A stretch of DNA of 64,000 nt from an uncultured Acidobacteriia bacterium. GTDB taxonomy: Bacteria; Acidobacteriota; Terriglobia; Bryobacterales; Bryobacteraceae. The DNA lies in the NCBI GenBank assembly GCA_903881085.1, contig CAIRSA010000577.1:52594-116593 (forward strand), in the 5' to 3' direction. A program made the translations under genes and the position numbers. Positions 9,359-17,667 of the stretch are shown here, in pieces. How positions within the stretch are numbered: position 1 is the first letter of the stretch; the number at the start of each line of letters is the position of its first letter. The notes below the pieces were generated by a model, which was not told the origin of the DNA, made no database searches, and was given only the letters and a program-made list of their open reading frames with translations.

Positions 9359-10567
9359 ATGTTTGGCTTAATGCGTCCGCGGTCCTGCGCGGGAAAACAA
9401 GAGCACAGGTTGCACTACTGCGGCGCCTGCAAGACGCTCGGCAGCCGCTACGGTCAGAGTTCGCGCATGCTGCTGAATCACGACACAGTCTTCATGGCCG
9501 AACTGCTCAGCGAATTGAGCGCGGCGCCTGCCGAATGGCCAACCCAATACCGCTCCTTTAATTGCATGGCAATGCCCAAGGAGTTTCCCGTCACGCTGGA
9601 TTACGCAGCAGCGGCCACCGTCCTCCTCACCCATTGGAAGATTGCCGATCACTGCGAAGATACCGTCAGCCGGGCGTGGCAACTCGCACGGCGGCTCTTC
9701 GACAGCACCTCGCGCAAAGCCGAAGCCCACCTGCGGCGATGGAACTTTCCTCTTCAGGAATTGGACGCCACACTCGGCGCACAGCAGCAATTGGAAAGCC
9801 GCGCCACCGCGCTGGAGCAAGTCGCGGAGCCAACAGCCCATGCTACCGGGCTGTTCTTCCAACACGGCGCAATCATCATAGATCGCATGGATCTCGCCAC
9901 GCCTCTCTACCAACTGGGCCTCGCGTTCGGAGAGCTTGTCTATCTGATCGATGCTTTCGAAGACTTCGATAAAGATCAAGCCACCGGCGCGTTCAATGCC
10001 CTGCGGAGATTCGGACTCGACCGCACCTGGGCCCGCGGCCAACTGCGCCAACTCGCCGCCACCATCCAAGCCCGGCTGGCCGGACTGCCGCTACAGGAAA
10101 ACTTCCGCGGCATGGTGACCGCGCGGCTCAACGCCAACATTGCCGCGAAGCTTGGCGAATCGCTCCCGGTGTTAACCTGCGCTACGCACCGCCTGACATG
10201 GCGCGAACGCTGGCGCAACGCAACCGCCTACGCCCGCCAATTGCGCGACAAGGAAAATCCCGGATGGATGAAGGGAATGGCCGTTGTCGCCGGCGTCACC
10301 TTCATTGCTTTCGCCGTTCCGCAATGGGCCAAGGCCGCCCACAATTCCAAAGAATGCCTCAGCCTCGGCTTCAACCTGATGGCCCTCGGTTCGGTTATGG
10401 CTACCGTCGCGGAAGCCGCCACGGGCCAGAAAGAATCGAAGTTCAAGAGCTGTTGCGGCAGCTGCGTTCCCAATGATTGCGATTGCAGTTGCTGCGATTG
10501 CTGCTGCGAATGCGGCGCTTGCGGCGATTGCTGCGGCTCCTGCGACTGCGGCGGCTGCGACTGCTAA
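9359..10567 (+). CDS. DUF5685-family protein with 18-cysteine C-terminal tail
   Basis: A 402-residue protein that starts like DUF5685 members (MFGLMRPRSC, then HYCGACKTLGSRYGQ with a CxxC at C21/C24). The middle is alpha-helical and holds acidic clusters ADHCED (96-101) and DAFEDFDKD (198-206) at the positions of the two Asp-rich motifs in all-alpha isoprenoid synthases. A hydrophobic helix near residues 305-320 is followed by a tail from residue 360 holding 18 Cys in about 40 residues, mostly CC, CxC and CxxC with Gly, Asp and Ser. The tail may bind metal or an Fe-S cluster, or be disulfide-linked. The function of the family is unknown. It lies 21 bases after the glycosyltransferase on the same strand. 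Confidence 0.75.
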   Translation: MFGLMRPRSCAGKQEHRLHYCGACKTLGSRYGQSSRMLLNHDTVFMAELLSELSAAPAEWPTQYRSFNCMAMPKEFPVTLDYAAAATVLLTHWKIADHCEDTVSRAWQLARRLFDSTSRKAEAHLRRWNFPLQELDATLGAQQQLESRATALEQVAEPTAHATGLFFQHGAIIIDRMDLATPLYQLGLAFGELVYLIDAFEDFDKDQATGAFNALRRFGLDRTWARGQLRQLAATIQARLAGLPLQENFRGMVTARLNANIAAKLGESLPVLTCATHRLTWRERWRNATAYARQLRDKENPGWMKGMAVVAGVTFIAFAVPQWAKAAHNSKECLSLGFNLMALGSVMATVAEAATGQKESKFKSCCGSCVPNDCDCSCCDCCCECGACGDCCGSCDCGGCDC

Positions 10568-10696
10568 CTCAATGTCGCTTACACTGGAGGCAACCTGTCA
10601 AATGTCCGGGATCGCTTGGTGGAGCAGACACTCGTGACTGCCGCGTCCCGACTCGTCGGGACGCCTTGTTTGCAGCACCGAGCCACAAAAACTCTA

Positions 10697-10727
10697 GTGT
10701 CAGACCTCCTGATCTCCTGGAAAATGA
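10697..10727. repeat. short interspersed repeat, family B (copy 1)
   Basis: Contains TCAGACCTCCTGATCTCC followed by an A-rich GGAAAATGA. A near-identical copy occurs at 63754-63781, where CTGG is replaced by CAGA. In both places the repeat stands close to a family A copy. Confidence 0.7.
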
Positions 10728-10746
10728 ATCGGTTCGACCGGGAATT

Positions 10747-10819
10747 GGACAGGCGATCCGCCGGTCCTACCCTTGAAAACACTGCGCTTCCATGGGTAGG
10801 ACAGGCGATCCGCCGGTCC
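10747..10819. repeat. short interspersed repeat, family A (two tandem short copies)
   Basis: A 21-base word beginning GGACAGGCGATCCGCC and ending GGTCC occurs at 10747-10767 and again at 10799-10819. The word is partly self-complementary. Longer members of the family lie at about 13958-14025, 20660-20715 and 63913-63980. Confidence 0.75.
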
Positions 10820-10929
10820 AGCTACTAATGATTCACCTGCTGGCGGTTGTCCGGGCTCAATCCGAATTCCGCGCATAGCGAAAATCCCCGCATGACATCA
10901 GAGATCTGAATGTAGGCGCCATTGGACGG

Positions 10930-13659
10930 CTAACTCCCTGCAAGTTTGCGCGCCGCCTCGATCTCCGGCAACTCATCCGGAAATGGCGACCGCCCCTTGA
11001 TCAGGGTTTCCCATTCTTTCACTGTCTCCACATACCAGCGGTGCGCATCGGCTTTGCGCCCCAATGCGCCATATACCTGCGCCATGGCCATGCATGACCG
11101 CGGAACTTCGCGCGGAATCAACGGCCGTCCCACTGTCGCCATGGCTGCAAGTTTTCGGGCAGTGTTCATGCCGCTTTCACCCATCGCAATCGCCTCTGCC
11201 GCATGGCCGGCGCGCGCTAATGGCACTACCATCCAGCGCTCCACTTTCAAAAGCTCGATCGCGTGGGTGAGGTTTTTCGGATCGCGCTCCACCAGCCTTA
11301 CCAGATGAGCCTGCCCGCGCCGCAGCCATGGCAGCCCTTCTGCAACAGACTTCCACTCAGCAATCTTCTTGCCGATTTCACCCTCCACCAAAGCCTCGTA
11401 GAGCATGTACACACCATTGCCAGGCTCCTTCTTCAGCAACTCTTCGAAGATGACCAACGATCGCCGCAGGTAGCCCATCGCTTCTTCGTGCTCGCCCGGG
11501 CCAGTAATGAACTCTCCTGCCGTGGAAAGGTACTGCCCCAACTCTCCGCGCCGTGCGGCATCGGTTGGATCGAGCGCCGACAACCGCTCCGCAATCCGCA
11601 CGCTGGCCCGTATCTGCGCGGGGACCTCCTTGCGGCGCGCCTCAAACGCATTCAATATATCGCCGACGATCTGGTGCAGCAGTGCGAGTTCGCGCTGCAA
11701 GGCCACGCTCTGCGGATCCTTATCGGCCAGGCTCTGCGTATCGGCAAGCACCTGCTCATAAAGAACCAGACCATCCTGCCACTTCCCCTGCCGCTTCAGA
11801 ATGCCCGCCAGCACCGTCCGCGCGCCGCTGAAGATCTCCTCCACTTGTCTGCTGCGCACACCGTGTGACATCAGTTCGCCACTCGCCGCAATCGACCGCT
11901 TTGCGTGCAACTCCGCTTCATCCAGATTGTATTGAATGCGATTCAAGCGCGCCAAACGCCATTCAGCGCTTGCGTAGAGTTCAAGCGCCTCGGAACGGCC
12001 AGCTTGTGAGGTCAAGACACTCGATGCCAGCGCCGACATGCGAGTCAGATTCTGAGACGCCTCCTCCGTGCGGCCCAAATCCATCAGCGCCATGCCTATG
12101 CGCTCGCTCAGCCGTGCCAGCAATAAAGTGTCGCCCTGGCTAAACCTGTTTTCGCCGATCTTTTCCATCATCACTTTGCGTCCGGCCTCAAGGCTCTGCA
12201 ACGCCTCCGGGCTGGACCCCTGCATCTCGCCCATCCGCAGGTACGTCGTGGCAATCTCAGCCGCCAGCGCGGTGTCATCGGATCTGTTCTCCGCCACCGT
12301 CTTCTTAAGAAAGCTGTCCACTTCGGCAATCAGCACCTGCCGCGCTTTCACGGTGCCGGGAACATCGCGAAGCTGCGCATCCACATCCACCAGCACAGTG
12401 CGTGCAAATCCGCGCAACTGATCGAACCTGTGGCGTGCCTCACGCGCCTGGCCCACAGCGGTGATCGTTGCCGTCAATAGCATTGCCGCGGTCAGCGCGC
12501 CTGCCGCCAGAGACCAGCGATTGCGCTGCGCGAATTTCCCTGCCCGATAAGCCAGCGTGTCGCGGCGCGCCAGCACAGGTAGCCCATCCAGATGGCGCTG
12601 AATGTCGGCCGAGAGTTGTTCGGCCGATCCGTAGCGGCGCGCCGTATCCTTGTGCAACGCCTTCATCACGATGTTGTCCAGGTCGCCCGCCAGTTGCCGC
12701 CGCACCCGCATCGGCACTCCCTCAAGCACACTTGGCACACATGGGTCGCTGGAGCAGATCACCCGCTGCAGTTCCGTCGAATTGGAATTTGTCAGCTGAA
12801 ATGGCTTGGAACCGGTGAGCAACTCATACATCACCACGCCCAGCGAATACACATCGCTTGCGGTGCTTACCTGTTCCCCGCGAACCTGCTCCGGGCTTGC
12901 ATACTCCGGCGTTATCATCATCGCCGAGGTATGAGTCACTCCGTGATTGTCCGGGGCAAGCAGCTTGGCAACGCCGAAATCCAGCAGCTTCACCGTTCCT
13001 TCGGCTGTCACCAGGATGTTGGCAGGCTTCAAATCGCGATGGATGATCAGATTCTGGTGCGCGTATTGGACTGCCCCGCAAACACTGCGCATCAACTCCA
13101 ATCGTTGCTCAATGCCTAGTTCCCGCTCCGTGGCATTATCTGTGATGCGAACGCCGTCCACATATTCCATCACCAGAAACGGCACGCCATCTTCGCTGCC
13201 GCCATCCATCAGGCGCGCAATATTGGGATGATTCAAATTGGCCAGTATCTGCCGTTCGGAACGGAACCGCGCCACTGCCTGTTCGTTGGCAAGCAGCCGG
13301 GGTACAACTTTGATCGCTACGCGCTGCTGAAATTCATCGTCGTCGCGCACCGCCCGGTACACTGCACCCATCCCGCCGCGCCCAATGAGCGCCTCAATGC
13401 GAAACGATCCGAGGCGGCTGCCCACCATGGCGTCGTCGGCGGCTTTGATCACAATTTCGTCTAAGGCCGCGCCAAATGCCGAGCCGATTGAATCCGGATT
13501 GAAGTCCGGCTTGTCCGTCGCGAGTAGAGATTCCACCTCGCGCCGCAACTCCGCATCGCCCTGGCACGCCGCCGCAAGAAACGAAACCCGGCTGCCCGCT
13601 GTTAAATCAGCTGCTTCATTAAAGACGGACTCGATTTGTCGCCAGCGCTCAGGACTCAC
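10930..13659 (-). CDS. PknB-type serine/threonine protein kinase with C-terminal TPR-like sensor
   Basis: A 909-residue protein. An N-terminal helical region of about 80 residues precedes a complete Hanks-type kinase domain: glycine loop GRGGMGAVY (93-101), catalytic Lys in VAIKVV (K117), HRDLKPANI (207-215), DFG (227-229) and TPEYASPEQVRGE. A single transmembrane helix follows at about 382-402, and the remaining 500 residues are helical, TPR-like repeats with periodic Ala/Leu. This is the domain order of the large Acidobacteriota kinase paralogue family. All catalytic residues are present. An ECF sigma factor lies 360 bases upstream on the same strand, a common pairing in this phylum. The ligand is unknown. 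Confidence 0.93.
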   Translation of the reverse strand: MSPERWRQIESVFNEAADLTAGSRVSFLAAACQGDAELRREVESLLATDKPDFNPDSIGSAFGAALDEIVIKAADDAMVGSRLGSFRIEALIGRGGMGAVYRAVRDDDEFQQRVAIKVVPRLLANEQAVARFRSERQILANLNHPNIARLMDGGSEDGVPFLVMEYVDGVRITDNATERELGIEQRLELMRSVCGAVQYAHQNLIIHRDLKPANILVTAEGTVKLLDFGVAKLLAPDNHGVTHTSAMMITPEYASPEQVRGEQVSTASDVYSLGVVMYELLTGSKPFQLTNSNSTELQRVICSSDPCVPSVLEGVPMRVRRQLAGDLDNIVMKALHKDTARRYGSAEQLSADIQRHLDGLPVLARRDTLAYRAGKFAQRNRWSLAAGALTAAMLLTATITAVGQAREARHRFDQLRGFARTVLVDVDAQLRDVPGTVKARQVLIAEVDSFLKKTVAENRSDDTALAAEIATTYLRMGEMQGSSPEALQSLEAGRKVMMEKIGENRFSQGDTLLLARLSERIGMALMDLGRTEEASQNLTRMSALASSVLTSQAGRSEALELYASAEWRLARLNRIQYNLDEAELHAKRSIAASGELMSHGVRSRQVEEIFSGARTVLAGILKRQGKWQDGLVLYEQVLADTQSLADKDPQSVALQRELALLHQIVGDILNAFEARRKEVPAQIRASVRIAERLSALDPTDAARRGELGQYLSTAGEFITGPGEHEEAMGYLRRSLVIFEELLKKEPGNGVYMLYEALVEGEIGKKIAEWKSVAEGLPWLRRGQAHLVRLVERDPKNLTHAIELLKVERWMVVPLARAGHAAEAIAMGESGMNTARKLAAMATVGRPLIPREVPRSCMAMAQVYGALGRKADAHRWYVETVKEWETLIKGRSPFPDELPEIEAARKLAGS

Positions 13660-14019
13660 TTTGAGCCATTATAGCGGTCCGCTCTAGGCATTCGGCACCG
13701 CAATGCGAAGAACACAATGTTTTCAAGAGTAGGCAGACTGGCAATCCAATGCCGCTCGTTTTTCGAGGTCATGTCCCGTGGCGAATTCGCCTGATGGCGA
13801 TTTCTCCTTGATCAGTCAGTCAGCCCCTGAATCGATACCCGGAATTCCGTGTCCATCCGTGTGGATCCGTGGCTAAATTTCTGGTGCATGACCAGCAAGA
13901 GACACTTCAAAACAAATTCGCCACGGATCCACTCGGATGGCAATCTGCTCACCGGCCTGTCCGTCGTGGCCTTGGCTAAGGTGGAGGCTTTAGCGAAGGA
14001 GGATCCGCCAGTCCAAATT
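13660..14019. other. repeat-rich spacer between kinase and ECF sigma gene
   Basis: No coding frame is convincing here. It contains TGTTTTCAAGAGTAGGCAG near 13718, an 88-base inverted repeat (13853-13940) and a long family A repeat that runs up to the sigma factor stop codon. The sigma gene and kinase can still share a transcript only if it reads through these hairpins. Confidence 0.6.
13853..13940. repeat. imperfect inverted repeat (CCACGGATCCAC type)
   Basis: The left arm, containing CATCCGTGTGGATCCGTGGC (about 13853-13880), is complementary with few mismatches to the right arm (13914-13940), across a spacer of about 33 bases. The words resemble the inverted repeat at 39245-39345, which surrounds the start of a GxxExxY gene. 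Here no GxxExxY coding sequence is seen between or beside the arms. Confidence 0.75.
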
Positions 14020-14025
14020 CTATCC
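13958..14025. repeat. short interspersed repeat, family A (long copy)
   Basis: Contains CTGTCCGTCGTGGCCTTGG, then GGCTTTAGCGAAGGAGGATC and CGCCAGTCCAAATTCTA. The second and third blocks recur almost unchanged at 20688-20715 and, inverted, at 63913-63950. It touches the stop codon of the ECF sigma gene. Confidence 0.7.
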
Positions 14026-14616
14026 CTTCGCGCTCGGAGCCGCATTCGGATCCTTGTTCTGCATATACCGCTGGATCCACGCCTCGGCCAACCGCTGATC
14101 GCGTACCAGTGTCGAGGTGGAAATCCCCAGCACCTCCGACGACTCCTCCAACGTAAGTCCACCGAAGTACCGCAACTCAATCACTTTCGATTTTCGCGGA
14201 TCGAACTTCTCAAGCTCCAGCAACGCATCGTCCAAAGCAACCAGATCGGCCGGCCGCTGGTGCGAACCGGCGATGGTCTCTTCCAGAGTGATAGGCCGCA
14301 ATCCGCCGCCACGTTTATCCGCCGATTTCGCCCGCGCATGGTCAACCAACACCAGGCGCATCAGATGCGCCGCAACTCCGTAGAAATGCGTGCGGTCTTT
14401 CCATGAAGTTGAGTTCTGCCCCGCCAGCCGCATATAGGCTTCGTTCAGCAGGGCTGTCGGTTGAAGCGTGTGGCCACTGCGTTCCTTGCGCAGAAAATTT
14501 CCGGCAATGCGGTGCAGTTCGTTGTAGACCAGCGGGGTCAATTCCTGCAACGCGCCTTCTTCTCCGTCCTGCCAGCGTCGAAGCAGGAGCGTGACCGCCG
14601 AATGTTCTTCACCCAT
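14020..14616 (-). CDS. ECF-type RNA polymerase sigma factor (TIGR02999-like, acidobacterial)
   Basis: I take the ATG at 14616 (198 residues). A longer frame would run into the upstream glycosyltransferase and add residues unrelated to sigma factors. Region 2 contains LTPLVYNELHRIAGNFLRKE and ALLNEAYMRL with WKDRTHFYGVAAHLMR. Region 4 is RKSKVIELRYFGGLTLEES followed by an HTH (EVLGISTSTLVRDQRLAEAW). This is the ECF family that accompanies Ser/Thr kinases in Acidobacteriota and usually has no membrane anti-sigma factor. It probably directs a regulon controlled by the downstream kinase (inference). Confidence 0.9.
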   Translation of the reverse strand: MGEEHSAVTLLLRRWQDGEEGALQELTPLVYNELHRIAGNFLRKERSGHTLQPTALLNEAYMRLAGQNSTSWKDRTHFYGVAAHLMRLVLVDHARAKSADKRGGGLRPITLEETIAGSHQRPADLVALDDALLELEKFDPRKSKVIELRYFGGLTLEESSEVLGISTSTLVRDQRLAEAWIQRYMQNKDPNAAPSAKG

Positions 14617-14645
14617 GTTTTTTATCAGCGAGCCGGCCAGATGTA

Positions 14646-15707
14646 CTACAAGGTCGGCTTGTAATAATATATCGCTTCTGGCTGAGCCGTGTCTTTCACA
14701 CAGGCTGCTCCTGCGGTTCCGGCGGCGAACCATTGCTCCAGATATTCGTCGGAAACGCGGCGCCGCGCCAGCGCCAGCCGACGCTTTCGCAATGCCCCCG
14801 GCAAACACTTTGCGAACTCCCAATAGGCCACCAGTGAGCGCTGCTCGACGAAAATACAGCCGCCGAAGATCATCAGATCACGCGCACTCATCGCCGCCCA
14901 GAAATGCACAAACACGCCGGTTGTCAGATTCTTCACCCGCATCAGGAAGCGGTTCTTCACGGAATGCATGTTCAGGATGGCCGGCACATTCCTCCTTGGA
15001 CCAAGGATCACGCCGCGAACGTGATGCCCCAGAGCCAGCGGAGTGTACAGACAACGCCAACCTAACAACTGAGCGCGCCAGGCAACATCTGCGTCTTCGC
15101 GGTAGGAAAAAAAATCAGGATCGAAAAATCCCTCGGGGTACGAGATATCGTCAATCATCTTGCGCGAATACATGGCCGCCGCGGCGCTGGCGCCGAAGAC
15201 GTATTCCACCCGGCTGTAACGCCCATCATCAGGTTCGTGCCAGCCACGGTCGAAGTGCCGCATCTCAGGCGTAAAGTAGATGCCCGTCGAATCGAGAAAC
15301 ACCACCTCCGGCGCATCTGGATCTTTGCGCAGCGAAATCAGCTTGCCGCAGACCGTTCCTACCGCCGGGTCCTGCTCCGCGGCCACCAGCAATTGATCGA
15401 TAAAGTCCGGCTCCAGGACGGCATCCGGATTCAAAGTCAAAACCCAGTCACCGTGACTGATGCCGATCGCCTTGTTCTGCCCTTTGCAAAACCCGGTGTT
15501 CGCATCCTCGAAATACACTTTGGCGCGGTCGGCATAACGCACCAGCAGATTCCGCGTCTGATCGGTAGAGCAGTTGTCAACGACAATAATTTCAAGCGGC
15601 TGCCGCGTCTGGCGCAGCACCGATTCCAAGCATCGAACAATGTAGCGGTCACTATTGAAAGTAACAATTGTGACGCTGACCGAAGGCTGCCCCGAGTGTC
15701 TCACCAT
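14646..15707 (-). CDS. family 2 glycosyltransferase, rhamnosyltransferase (WbbL)-like
   Basis: A 353-residue GT-A enzyme. It opens with VSVTIVTFNSDRYI and has VDNCSTDQT and the DxD-equivalent LNPDAVLEPDFI. The acceptor-side region is YREDADVAWRAQLLGW (ED and W conserved in WbbL-type enzymes), and a hydrophobic C-terminal third may associate with the membrane. Members transfer rhamnose or related sugars to surface polysaccharide or lipid-linked intermediates. It stands alone, divergent from the sigma gene at 15.8 kb, across an AT-rich spacer (about 15745-15775) that probably holds both promoters. Confidence 0.85.
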   Translation of the reverse strand: MVRHSGQPSVSVTIVTFNSDRYIVRCLESVLRQTRQPLEIIVVDNCSTDQTRNLLVRYADRAKVYFEDANTGFCKGQNKAIGISHGDWVLTLNPDAVLEPDFIDQLLVAAEQDPAVGTVCGKLISLRKDPDAPEVVFLDSTGIYFTPEMRHFDRGWHEPDDGRYSRVEYVFGASAAAAMYSRKMIDDISYPEGFFDPDFFSYREDADVAWRAQLLGWRCLYTPLALGHHVRGVILGPRRNVPAILNMHSVKNRFLMRVKNLTTGVFVHFWAAMSARDLMIFGGCIFVEQRSLVAYWEFAKCLPGALRKRRLALARRRVSDEYLEQWFAAGTAGAACVKDTAQPEAIYYYKPTL

Positions 15708-15822
15708 TCCTAAAGACCCTCCCGTTTGCGATTCACTTACAGCCGTGATAAAAAAACTTAAAAATATTTTTTATTGGGGTGTCGTTGATTCGCTTTCGAA
15801 AGGGTCTTATGGTGGAAGAGCA

Positions 15823-16374
15823 ATGCCGCTTTATCCGCTACATGAAAATCTCACGGTCATATTCGGTTCAGGAACCGCGGTGGTGACCCTGCGCGATCAG
15901 GTGTCGGCGTTCTTTGAAGAGACTCGCGATGACGTCTATCGCTACCTGTTGACCCTGGGCTTGTTTCCGCCCCAGGCACAGGAGGCGGCGCAAGAGGTTT
16001 TTCTTAAGCTGTACATAGAGTTGCGGCAGGGCGTGGAAATCGCAAACTGGCGCGCGTGGGTCTTCCGCGTGGCCCATAATTACGGCTTGAAGATGCGGGC
16101 GAAGCAGAATTCATTCGCCGCTTTCGACCCGGAGCTCGAACAGAAGGTGGCGGGCAGGGAAAAGGACCCCGAGCAAAAGCTGCTTGAAAAAGAAACAATG
16201 CTGCGGATTCATCGCGGCATCGAAGGTTTATCCGATCAACAGCGGCGTTGCCTGTTCCTGCGCATGGAGGGCCTCCGCTATCCGGAAATTGGCGAAGCGC
16301 TGGGAATCAGCGCTTCCACTGTAGGAGAGTTTTTACGCCGCGCCATTGCACGTTTAAGGAAGGAGCAAGCATGA
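15823..16374 (+). CDS. ECF RNA polymerase sigma factor
   Basis: I take the ATG at 15823 (183 residues), preceded by GGTGGAAGAG. The frame is open upstream, but that part overlaps the divergent glycosyltransferase start. Region 2 shows VYRYLLTLGLFPPQAQEAAQEVFLKLY and NWRAWVFRVAHN. Region 4 shows LSDQQRRCLFLRMEGLRYPE and the HTH IGEALGISASTVGEFLRRAI. The stop overlaps the ATG of the next gene, which encodes a zinc-finger anti-sigma protein. The arrangement sigma/anti-sigma/Oar-like receptor suggests that surface signals control receptor or polysaccharide genes. Confidence 0.88.
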   Translation: MPLYPLHENLTVIFGSGTAVVTLRDQVSAFFEETRDDVYRYLLTLGLFPPQAQEAAQEVFLKLYIELRQGVEIANWRAWVFRVAHNYGLKMRAKQNSFAAFDPELEQKVAGREKDPEQKLLEKETMLRIHRGIEGLSDQQRRCLFLRMEGLRYPEIGEALGISASTVGEFLRRAIARLRKEQA

Positions 16375-17651
16375 GGCAACCGAACGCATCGCATCCGGAC
16401 GGGGAACAATTACTGCGCTTTGCCGACGGCGAACTGGCTGCGCAGGAAATCCCGGCCGTGCGTGCTCATCTCGAAGCTTGCTGGCAGTGCCGCACAGAGC
16501 TCGAAGAGCTTCACAAAACAATCAACGACTGCGTCCGCTATCGCCAAAACGTTCTTCAAAGCCATCTACCTTCTCCGCCGGCTCCCTGGGGTGACATCAA
16601 TAAGATGTTCACTGAGGCGGAAGCATCGCTGCGCCGCCCTGCCATGTTTTCTCAATGGCGGGCGGCGCTCAGCGGCCTGTTCACGGGTCCGCGCAAGTGG
16701 GCCACCGCAAGCCTGCTTCTAGGTGCCGCCGTAGTTGCCGCAACACTGCGCATCCACTCGGATCAACCCGTTATCATCCCCGCTCCGGCGCCCAGCGCCG
16801 TGCAGCCGGGAACAAGTTCTTCGGACCTTCCGAAGCAAGACGTCCGTTCCGCTCCCGCGCTTTCCGCGCCTACCATGCCTGGCCCGCCCCCCGATGGCGC
16901 GCTGCCTGCACCCGTGCCGGCAGCTACCGCCGCCGACGAATTACGTGTCTTCGTGGCTTTGCATCTGGTAGGCGCGGATCTTGGAGAGCCGGTTGAGGTG
17001 TCTCGCACGGATGGCCGGATTCACGTAATCGGAACCGGCATTGAGCCTGGCCGCCAGGCTCGCATTCTGGCCGCCCTCAGCGCCGTTCCCAATCTCGATA
17101 TCCGTTTCAACGAAACCGGCGCTGGCGTCCCGCAGATCTCGGATTTCACGCCCGCCACTAACACTGCAGCAAATTCCGGCCTGCAGGAACAGATCCTGCG
17201 CCAACTGAAGACGCGCGCCGCGGTGGAACAATTCACCAATCAATTGATGGAACGCGGCGATAACCTCATGTCTCGCGCCCACGCCTTGCACCGCCTCGCC
17301 CAGCGCTTCCCGGCAGAGGTGCAGTCCACTCTCGGTAATGACGAGCGCAGAATGCTGCTCGATCTGCGCCGCCAACACATCGCAGCAATGGAACTGGAGT
17401 CGGATGAGATTTTGCGCATGACTCGCGCCGCGCTGCCATCCAATTCTCTTCCCACCATTAACCCACCGGCTCCCGCAAGCTGGCAGGCATCGTCGGAAGA
17501 CCTGTTCCAAGCCTCGCGCAACGTCGAGCGCGCTCTGGCCGTCGGCCTCGGCGCGGCGGCCGGTGATATTACCGCCGCCCAATTATTTACAAATATCGCT
17601 CAAATAAAGGGCTCCATCCAGGCCGCGCACCGCATGTCCGCCGCTGAATAG
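16371..17651 (+). CDS. membrane anti-sigma factor with ZAS zinc-finger and large periplasmic domain
   Basis: I take the ATG at 16371 (426 residues), overlapping the sigma stop as ATGA. The N-terminal anti-sigma domain has the H-x3-C-x2-C motif in HLEACWQCR (H33, C37, C40), preceded by LLRFADGEL. One transmembrane helix lies at about 111-127. A Pro/Ala-rich linker leads to a periplasmic domain of about 240 residues that I do not recognise. The partner is the ECF sigma just upstream. The large extracytoplasmic part is the likely sensor. Confidence 0.83.
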   Translation: MRQPNASHPDGEQLLRFADGELAAQEIPAVRAHLEACWQCRTELEELHKTINDCVRYRQNVLQSHLPSPPAPWGDINKMFTEAEASLRRPAMFSQWRAALSGLFTGPRKWATASLLLGAAVVAATLRIHSDQPVIIPAPAPSAVQPGTSSSDLPKQDVRSAPALSAPTMPGPPPDGALPAPVPAATAADELRVFVALHLVGADLGEPVEVSRTDGRIHVIGTGIEPGRQARILAALSAVPNLDIRFNETGAGVPQISDFTPATNTAANSGLQEQILRQLKTRAAVEQFTNQLMERGDNLMSRAHALHRLAQRFPAEVQSTLGNDERRMLLDLRRQHIAAMELESDEILRMTRAALPSNSLPTINPPAPASWQASSEDLFQASRNVERALAVGLGAAAGDITAAQLFTNIAQIKGSIQAAHRMSAAE

Positions 17652-17667
17652 AGCGAAAATAGGAGTA

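Larger units (their letters stand above)
10568..10929. other. intergenic region built of short repeats, no gene seen
   Basis: This 362-base stretch lies between two convergent genes. Apparent ORFs here are short and composed of repeat sequence. It holds one copy of the TCAGACCTCCTGATCTCC repeat (10697-10727), two 21-base copies of a GGACAGGCGATCCGCC-type repeat (10747-10767 and 10799-10819), and the phrase TTGAAAACA, which also flanks the copy at the right end of the window. I see no RNA gene. Confidence 0.6.

Noticed and set aside
14617..14823. N-terminal extension of the ECF sigma factor
   Set aside because: The added residues show no sigma similarity and lie within the reading frame of the upstream glycosyltransferase.
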